Shown here piece after piece: positions 57,000 to 64,000 of a DNA stretch of 64,000 nt. The stretch is from contig JAUPFP010000002.1 in NCBI GenBank assembly GCA_036925085.1, positions 4,778,780-4,842,779 of the forward strand, given 5' to 3'. Under the pieces are notes generated by a model. That model was not told where the DNA came from, ran no database searches, and saw only the letters and a list, made by a program, of their open reading frames with translations. Position 1 is the stretch's first letter, and the number at the start of each line of letters is the position of its first letter. Made by a program: the position numbers and the translations under genes. Origin of the DNA: Brachycybe producta. Taxonomy: Eukaryota; Arthropoda; Diplopoda; Playtdesmida; Andrognathidae.

Positions 57000-59171
57000 G
57001 CTCAAGCACATAGACCTCCTGCTGCAGTGAACCAATTCATATTATTGTTGTATGCCAGCTAAAGTTTTACTTCGTATATGCTGTCAGAACCGTAGCCAGG
57101 GGGTCCAGCAAGCCTGAAAAAAATTGTCACCCTTCCTGAAGCCCTAATCATTTTCTAGCTTGGTGAACACGACGCTTTCGAACGGTTCTGAATTGATATT
57201 TAAATAAAACAACAGAATTAAGCAAAAAACATGTTTTTTTTGTGATACTCGCTTTTATAAAAAAAAAACAATCTAAAAAGTACCAGACCCCCAAACTTCC
57301 TATTGGTTGTAACAAGCCATGCGGACACAAAAATAGAACACCGTTTCATATACAACACAGACCAGATCATTTTGTGCATCATATAATTAATTAATGCCAG
57401 TATTTTTAAGTTTTACTTCTTCTAAACAATGCTATATTTAATGACGTTTAGGCGACGATACATCGGTCGATCCCTAAAACACATGCTGTGTTGCAAGTGG
57501 TATTGTGCAGCAATAAGCCATACTATACAACAATTTGTTGGGTTGTCTGAGCAGTGAGTGTACCCACTTTAAGGTGTGTTGCCTATATTTAGGGTCGTAT
57601 TTTTAATGATTGCGAAATTAAAAGGTAGTGCGAAACTAAGGAACTTTTGATAGGAAATTTCATGTAAAAGTTGATGTGTTCAGCACTAAAATACGATCCT
57701 TAGAACTAGGAGCGCTCGTAGATTCACTTTTTAGGTCACTTTGCTGAACAATAATGTTTTACAGTATTTTAATGACCAAAGCAAAAAAAAATTATGCTTT
57801 TTTTTAATGAGGCTAGAGTTTTCTTAGAATTAACTAAAATATAGCTGACCTATAGTGGCGAGTTATCTCTAGCCTCTAACCGGTATTTTTGAATGCAAAA
57901 TGCATAATTCTTTTTGCCTTAGTAATGACTAATGACATTCAAATAGCTATACAACCCATTAGTATCTTCGGAGCAAATCCACAACACTTAAGGCAATTGA
58001 CTCTTGCCACTGGCAACAGTTACTACTTAACTTTATATGCTACAACGACAAACTTAACCAAGGCCACTGAAGCCGCATATAGACCAAGCTCGCGAGCTAT
58101 TCTAGAACAGTTTGGTACCAGTATGCGACCAGTTCGTAAACAGAAAACAGATCCCGATTTAGACGGGGGAGCTCACGAACAGTTCTAAAGCTGTTTGCAA
58201 ACCGATACAATGTTCGCGATCATCTGCCGAACAGAAGAACCTTTGTCTAGACGGTGAGTGAGCTCCGTCTCGCCAGTTTATAATTATTACAAACAATTTG
58301 TGTCAAAATTATTACAAACAGATTTAACAACCCCGCGAACCCTTGACGAACTAACAAACAAAATCTCGAGAGCTGTTCGCCAAATGCGAACGTGAACACG
58401 TCTACTATTTTGTGTGTAGTCGTTATGCTCGCGAGCTGTTTTGCTCTAGAAAAGTTTTCCGAACGGTTCTCGAACATGTCATTTTCGGTCTATTCGCGGC
58501 TTGACAAGAGCTGTTGTTGCCTGTTGTTAATTGTGGCACTTGTGACAGAATGTCTCATACTTAGTAATCGCGGCCAAAAAGAAGTGGTCAAAACATACAA
58601 GTGATTCGTAATGACAATGTTAGTGGTTCGTGTGGCTGCTTTAGGCCCTAACTCTTAAATATAGACTTGTTTTCACTATTACTGGTTGGTAAGGACCCTC
58701 GAATCAAAGAACAGGGGAAGATAAGAAGTTATGCCAGCAAAAAAGGCAATTTCTGTTTTTTCTTATATACTGCTTTTTTTTTTTCTTCTTCTTAAAATTA
58801 ACTAAATGAAGATAATATTTACAAGTGAATCTACAATTAAATCTTTTTTTTTATGTTTGAGGCATCAAGAAACATGAGGTTTTTTTTTCTTTCTTTCTTC
58901 TCTTTCTACTTCTTCAATTTTGCTTTTTTTTTTTCTCTCTCTCGTTTTAAACACCAAAAACTAAACTCCCTCATTGGTTATTTTTTTTTTTCGTTTTTTA
59001 TATATATATATATTTTTTTTTGGCGATTTTTCTTATTAACATAATTTGTCTAAGCTTTTAAGAAAAAAAATGATGAAAAACACGTTCCCATCATTGGTTT
59101 TTTTTTTTCTTCTTCTTTTGTTTGGTATAAAAATGTATGTAAGAAAAAAAAAACAAAAGAAGAAAACTTCT

Positions 59172-59213
<42 letters not shown>

Positions 59214-59590
59214 ATAAGTGAAGATAGAAAGTTTTTTTTTTTAAAAGTCAAGCTTTTATTTATTTTGGGTTTTGGAGAGCCACAAAGAAAAAAGGAAAAG
59301 TTTGAATTGGTTTTTTTTTTGGTACCCATCCATCCCCAACCCCTTCTTCCAATTTTTGTTTTAAATGCTCCTCCCACTTATTAGTTTTTGTTTTTATTAC
59401 CAAATTTTTTTTTTTCTCTCTTCCTCTTATTTATCTGAATAAATTTTTTACCTTATATTCATATTTCTTGTTAATAAACACTTTATAACTTTTGATAATA
59501 AAAACATCTTTCACTCATTTAATACAGGATGAATCAAAAGTCATATTGTACCTAATAAGAAAACGTTTTTGTTTTGTTTGAATTAATCTT
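57000..59590. other. Non-coding region, one unresolved inverted repeat
   Basis: CAGAACCGTAGCCAGGGG at 57087 faces CGAACGGTTCTG at 57180, a possible small MITE. GCTCGCGAGCTATTCTAG near 58089 faces a mirrored GCTCGCGAGCTGTTTTGCTC near 58430. Composition is less AT-rich at 57.8-58.6 kb. The frame at 57889-58188 has no recognisable domain. Confidence 0.4.
59175..59208. repeat. (GA)n microsatellite
   Basis: About 17 GA units; related (CT)n and (GA)n runs lie at 59758-59788 and 61352-61395. All are on the downstream side of the sodium channel gene. Confidence 0.95.
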
Positions 59591-59597
59591 GTTTCAG

Positions 59598-59737
59598 ATG
59601 GACCTAAAGGTGTCTTTAAAGGATGTCCGTACAAAGAGCTCTCTGGAAGGAAGCAAATTGTCACACGAGAACAAAGTATTGGGTCGATCTACGAACATGG
59701 TCAATTAAACAAAGATTGTTGTTGTTGTTGTTTGTAA
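59598..59737 (+). CDS. Candidate orphan exon, unidentified
   Basis: CTTGTTTCAG directly precedes 59598, an acceptor-like context. Frame 0 gives 36 codons from ATG to TAA (MDLKVSLKDVRTKSSLEG...). A second frame is open for 45 codons to TAA at 59735 (GPKGVFKGCPYKELSGRKQ...). Composition is balanced against very AT-rich neighbours. No donor is evident, so it would be a terminal exon. It could equally be an untranslated or transposon-derived island; I recognise no family. Confidence 0.2.
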
Positions 59738-60127
59738 CGAACACCACTTACTCTCTGTCTCTTTGTCTCTCTCTCTCTCTCTCTCTCGAGAAGGTTTCAG
59801 TGAGTTCTACTTGGATATACTTCGAAATTGTAACGTTTAATAATTAATTATTAACGTAAACAATTAATTGTTAACGTACAAATTTCGACAGTTTCTTTTT
59901 TGCAGCAGCAGCAATTTCATGCGTATTTGTTTCATTTGTTTTAGAAAGGAACATAAACAAGAAAAGTTTTCTCGGAACGAAACTGCGTACTCGTAATTTT
60001 GCGACCGTGAATTTTTATTGGCCACATATACGAACAACGTCAAAATTTCTTTTGAGTTCCACTTTAAAAAAAACTCAAAACAGGTAATTTAGAAACAGAA
60101 CAAAAACAAAAAAGGATTCATTTTAAC

Positions 60128-60520
60128 GAGAGGTGGGACGAATCCTAAATTTTCCCGAATCTGAATCCTAAAAGGTTCCCGAATCTCGAATCTCTCGAAT
60201 CCTTCATTAAGAAGATACAAATTAATGAAATAATATTAAATATTAAATTATTAATAATAAAAAACAGTGTGGCACTCAAGGTCGCTACAAGATGTTATTG
60301 GTAATCCTGTTTGCAACAATTGCTGGGGTTTTTTTTAGTGAACGCTTCTATTTGACGTCAATGGAGTTAAAACTAATTTTACCAAAGTTTTTAACAGTTT
60401 TTTTTAAGGTTAGGATTCGAAAGAATTCGAAAGACGAAAAAAGCGCGAAGATTCGAGTCTTCGAGTCTCGAATATTTTTCAAGTTTCGCGGGATTTGAGG
60501 ATTCGAATGTCCAATCTCTA
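60128..60520. mobile_element. hAT-like MITE with 8-bp duplication ATTTTAAC
   Basis: GAGAGGTGGGACGAATCC to ATGTCCAATCTCTA, 393 bp, flanked exactly by ATTTTAAC (60120-60127, 60521-60528). Fifth copy of the GGGACGAATC family. Confidence 0.9.
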
Positions 60521-62115
60521 ATTTTAACTTATTTTTTTTTTGTATTGTTGGAAATTTTCTCGAGTAAATTTTCAGAAAAATCTGGAATTATTGGAGAAAA
60601 CAAAATCGAACAAAAAAACCCTGGAAAATTAAAAATATGCTTCATATTGCTAATTCAATTGCTATTTTTTAAAATCAACTTTAACTTTAATCGTTTATTT
60701 TAAAAATCATAAGTGAGTCGGTCATTTTAGAAACAACCATAAGTTCCATACATTCACATGGGACTTAGGTGGTTTCTAAAAATGGCCGCCGATTCAATTA
60801 AAGTTTAAACTAAGTTTGAAAGTAATTTCCGTTAAATTTGAATGTCATTACCAAAATTTTCATCCAAATGCATTGCATTTCATTTGAATGTTTGCATAAT
60901 TAATTAATTATCTTAAACTACTTGTTTTTTTTTACTATTTTTAAACGATGGAAGTTTTAAAATAGTTAATTAAAAATTTGAAACATAAATTAGAAAGTTT
61001 GATTTTAATTAAAAGAATCAATCTTTTTTTTTAAACTTTTGTTTTAAAATAAAAATCACGATTTTTTTTTAGAATTAAAACCGCGATTTTTCTTTTTAAC
61101 AAACTCTTGTTTTCAACATAAAATTTTAATTTTCTAAAATTTTAAAAAAAATATTTTCATATTTTTATTTTCACATTTTTATTTTCAAATTTCCAAATTT
61201 CCAAATTTTATAAATTCATGAATTTATTGTTTAATTTTTTTTTTTTGTAAAAAAAATTCATTTAGAATTTACTAAATTGGTTTTTGTGTTATACAGTATA
61301 GGGAGAACGTGAAAATACCGAAAGTAGATGCAGATTAACGATAATCACGCGCAAGAGAGAGAGAGAGAGAAAGAGAAGAGAGAGAGAGAGAGGGAGAGAA
61401 AGAAATATATTTCGACCAACACACAAGACCGACCCGATCCGACCGGTAATTCTAAAGTTTCTTCCGTTATAGATGACTTTTGACTCTCCTGCAATAATTA
61501 TTATTAACAACACTTTTGTAATTTTCTCTCTCTCGATCCATCCATTCATTCAGTTTGACAAATTTCAATTGCATATGAATGAGTAGATATGGGTGGAGGA
61601 GGTGGAAGGAGGAAGGTGAATTAAGAAGGGTCTCTAAAGGGAAAATATATTGGAGCTTATTTCGAACGAACTACTACGAAGTTGTGGTGGTAGTGGTGAA
61701 GGTAAAGGTGGAGGTTTGGGGGGGGGGGGGGGGATATATCGGGAAGGAGTTTTCCGTTGAGTCAAAAAAAAGCAACTGTGGTTAGAAAAATAAATAAAGG
61801 AAGTTTAAGCGTTTGTTTTTCCTTTGAACAACCCAAAGTATAGAGAGTAAGTAGGCTTAAGAATGCAAAAGTTTTGCGGAACCAATACAAAAATAAAAGA
61901 TTGTGTCATTTGCTCTTTTTTTTTTTACTTGGTTTTGAAAGTACTGGCGAAAAAATTTGGTTGGTTTTGTTTGTTTGTTATCTTCAGCGCAGCTTACGGA
62001 TAGCAAATTGTCAAATTCGCCTAAAAAACAGAAAAAAAGGAAAGCCAACCACATATCTCCCCTATTGATTTCCTTCCGTTAATTTTCGGAACTTGTTGCC
62101 GTCACTTTCTTTTCA
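60521..62115. other. Non-coding, downstream of the sodium channel
   Basis: AT-rich, with (GA)n at 61352-61395 and a poly-G run near 61720. Frames here consist of simple repeats. No gene seen. Confidence 0.5.
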
Positions 62116-62121
62116 TTTATT
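62116..62121 (-). promoter_or_regulatory. Candidate sodium-channel polyadenylation signal
   Basis: AATAAA on the minus strand, 180 nt after the sodium-channel stop. Plausible but such hexamers are frequent here. Confidence 0.3.
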
Positions 62122-62300
62122 TTCTTTTTGATAAGGACGACCGTCACCTCCGTCCTCAATTTTTTTTTAAGTGTTCTTCTTCTGAAGGAAGAAGAAGAAG
62201 AAGAAGAAGCAGCAGCTCGAAGAAGATCGGAGCACCGGAGCGGGGGGAGAGAGAGAGAGAGAGCCGTCGACACCGCAAAAAAAAATCACCGGTTGACACT

Positions 62301-63412
62301 TCAGACGTCCGTCGAACGACTCGTGATGCTTGGCGAACGCGAATGGATGACCACTTTATGCCCGTTCTTGGTCACATGACCGTCACTTTCGATCACTATC
62401 GCAGTCTGTTGCTGCAACTTGTTGTGTTCGTTGTCTTGTGCATCGACTGAACTCGCATCCTGCGTTGTGGCACTTGAGATTTGATCGCCACTTTTGCCAC
62501 GATGGCGCCTCCAAGCTTTCTGTATGAGCCGTGCACAGAATTCTTCTCGTTGACGCCAAAGGGTACTTGAGATGGGTTCGTAGCCGGCAATGTCCGTTTT
62601 GAGAGCGACCTCTTGCCAGTCGCCCGTCTCTTCAACCGGACTACCCTTGCGTGCAAAGAAGTCCTTCGTCAACGCGTCCAAGATGTTCACACAGTAACAA
62701 TAATCTCCTTTGCAGATCGGAATGTCCATGGAGACGATCTTGTACTTGTTGGGCTTGTGAATCTGTAAAGGAGCTTCGAGAGTGTCGAACAGTTCGGTCA
62801 GTTGGTCGTACGGAATGTATTGTGTGCCATCGGGATCGAATCGTTGCCATATCTCGTAGTACATGTCGTAGTCGTCGTCCGTCAAACCCTCTTGCACCTC
62901 TTCGGTTGCTTGACTGTAGTTTTCAAGGATGACTGCGATGTACATGTTGATGACGATCAGGAAACTTATGACCAAATAGGAGACGAGATACATGACGGCA
63001 ACGCCGGCATTTCCACAGTCTCCCGGTCCATTTTCGTCTGCCGGAATGCAATCCTCCTCGTTCATGAGCGGGCTGAGCACATCGCTCCATCCCGCCGATG
63101 TCGACATCTGAAATAGTAGGATCATCGATTGTGGGAATGTCTCGAAGTTGTAGATGGCATCCAAGTTGCCTTTGTGCCGTACGTTCATAAAGAACGACAT
63201 GCCGAAGATGGCATAAATGAACATGACGAGGAACAACAAGAGGCAAATGTTGAAAAGTGCTGGCAGCGACATAGCGAGCGCGAACAAGAGTGTTCGGATG
63301 CCTTTGGCACCCTTTACTAACCGAAGAACACGACCCACTTTAACTACACGAACTACGCGAAGCAACGTTGGTGATACGAAGTATTTTTCGATAAATTCCT
63401 TGAGCAGAATAC
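62301..63412 (-). CDS. para: Voltage-gated sodium channel alpha subunit (para type), terminal coding exon
   Basis: Partial: the acceptor ATTACAG ends at 63413 and the earlier exons are beyond the right edge. The exon has 1112 nt, giving 369 residues after a split codon. It encodes most of domain IV and the C-terminus: S4 with spaced Arg/Lys ([17 protein letters not shown]) near residues 18-33, S5 near 40-72, pore loop QMSTSAGW near 101-108 with the domain-IV alanine of the DEKA filter, S6 near 133-165 ([19 protein letters not shown]), an EF-hand-like region near 187-212, IQ motif [12 protein letters not shown] near 293-304, and the arthropod-typical [11 protein letters not shown] end. The linker between IQ motif and end is short compared with Drosophila Para. 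The channel carries the sodium current of nerve and muscle action potentials. Upstream 63413-64000 is intron with one dispersed repeat copy. Confidence 0.97.
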
Positions 63413-63499
63413 CTGTAATGAAAAGTTCAATTTCAGTTCAGTCAGTTCGTTTGTTGAGTTTCAGGTTTTTTTTAAAAAAAAACCCGAACACGTATTTTT

Positions 63500-63715
63500 A
63501 AGACTAGCAGTGTAAATGAATCACTGGAATGTAATTTTATTTTGATATCAATAATTTTGATAAAAAAATAAACTTCATCGGAATTTACAAAATGTACGAA
63601 ATTTGCGGACTATTTCCAAACTGTTTTAAAATTGATTTTAAATGATATCAATGTAAAAATTCCGTTGTGCGATTCAGCAACTCTTCTAGTTTTTTTAAAA
63701 GAAAAGTTATTTTAA
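63500..63715. repeat. Dispersed palindromic repeat in sodium-channel intron
   Basis: GTAAATGAATCACTGGAATG at the left is mirrored by GCGATTCAGCAACTCTTCTA at the right around a loop with GATATCAAT blocks. Same internal family as 24749-25030; no TTAA ends visible. Confidence 0.5.
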
Positions 63716-64000
63716 TATTTTCTCTTCAGTATCACAGAGTTCTGATGTGATAAGGTGCTTGCAGGAAAAAAAAACTATTAAGAAGTGACGTGAAAATTCG
63801 ACTAAGTAATTCATAGAAGAAGGAAACCAAAGTACAAAAGAAACTAGAGTCCCGATTGATTATCAGAGCTGATGTGGACAAAAAAACAGCTCGGATAAAA
63901 GTTCAAACTCGGATTAAACCAACACAATGTAGTGTTAACTTCACTGAAGAAAAGGAGTAGAGATAATCATTTAAGTGGAAGACAAAACCTGGAACCAGTG

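Noticed and set aside
57889-58188. 99-codon frame on the plus strand
   Set aside because: No recognisable domain, no splice signals or start context, and it overlaps an inverted-repeat region; likely a chance frame in a less AT-rich patch.
62396-63246. Several frames on both strands over the sodium channel exon
   Set aside because: Out-of-frame shadows of a well-conserved coding exon.

Overview
The window is eukaryotic and almost certainly arthropod. Coding exons are interrupted by GT/AG introns and sit in very AT-rich DNA. The last exon of a para-type voltage-gated sodium channel and a secreted chitinase with a peritrophin-type chitin-binding domain both point to Arthropoda; the species cannot be fixed from the sequence. 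All boundaries were read by eye.

Four protein genes are supported. (1) A complete eight-exon chitinase on the minus strand (13297 down to 7203). (2) A complete five-exon ARMC6 orthologue on the plus strand (15007-21594), head-to-head with the chitinase across 1.7 kb. (3) A two-coding-exon leucine-rich-repeat, fibronectin-III-like, single-pass membrane receptor on the minus strand (27571 down to 23493), tail-to-tail with ARMC6. (4) The terminal coding exon of the sodium channel on the minus strand (63412 down to 62301); the rest lies beyond the right edge. Two orphan candidate exons on the plus strand (26302-26408 and 59598-59737) have good splice signals or balanced composition but no recognisable family.

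The other three quarters, including a desert of about 34 kb (27.6-62.3 kb), is non-coding and built largely from short non-autonomous DNA transposons (MITEs). Target-site duplications can be read directly for several. hAT-like elements have 8-bp duplications (17123-17641, 17790-18069, 25448-25629, 29379-29812, 32138-32494, 56723-56941, 60128-60520). PIF/Harbinger-like elements have TWA duplications (34198-34445, 38568-38902, 44457-44983, 47996-48293, 51819-52118). Others are flanked by TTAA (10257-10769, 24749-25030, 52404-53175). One is a decayed Tc1/mariner relative with an 85-bp terminal repeat (41128-41664). Several are nested in one another. No LTR retroelement or other virus-like element was recognised.

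The most unusual structures are two foldback-type elements whose inverted arms are themselves tandem arrays of short units: a 16-bp unit at 46250-46831, flanked by an 8-bp direct repeat, and a 17-bp unit with 51-bp higher-order periodicity at 54629-55114. A third array, direct only, with a unit of about 16 bp, lies at 27725-28225.
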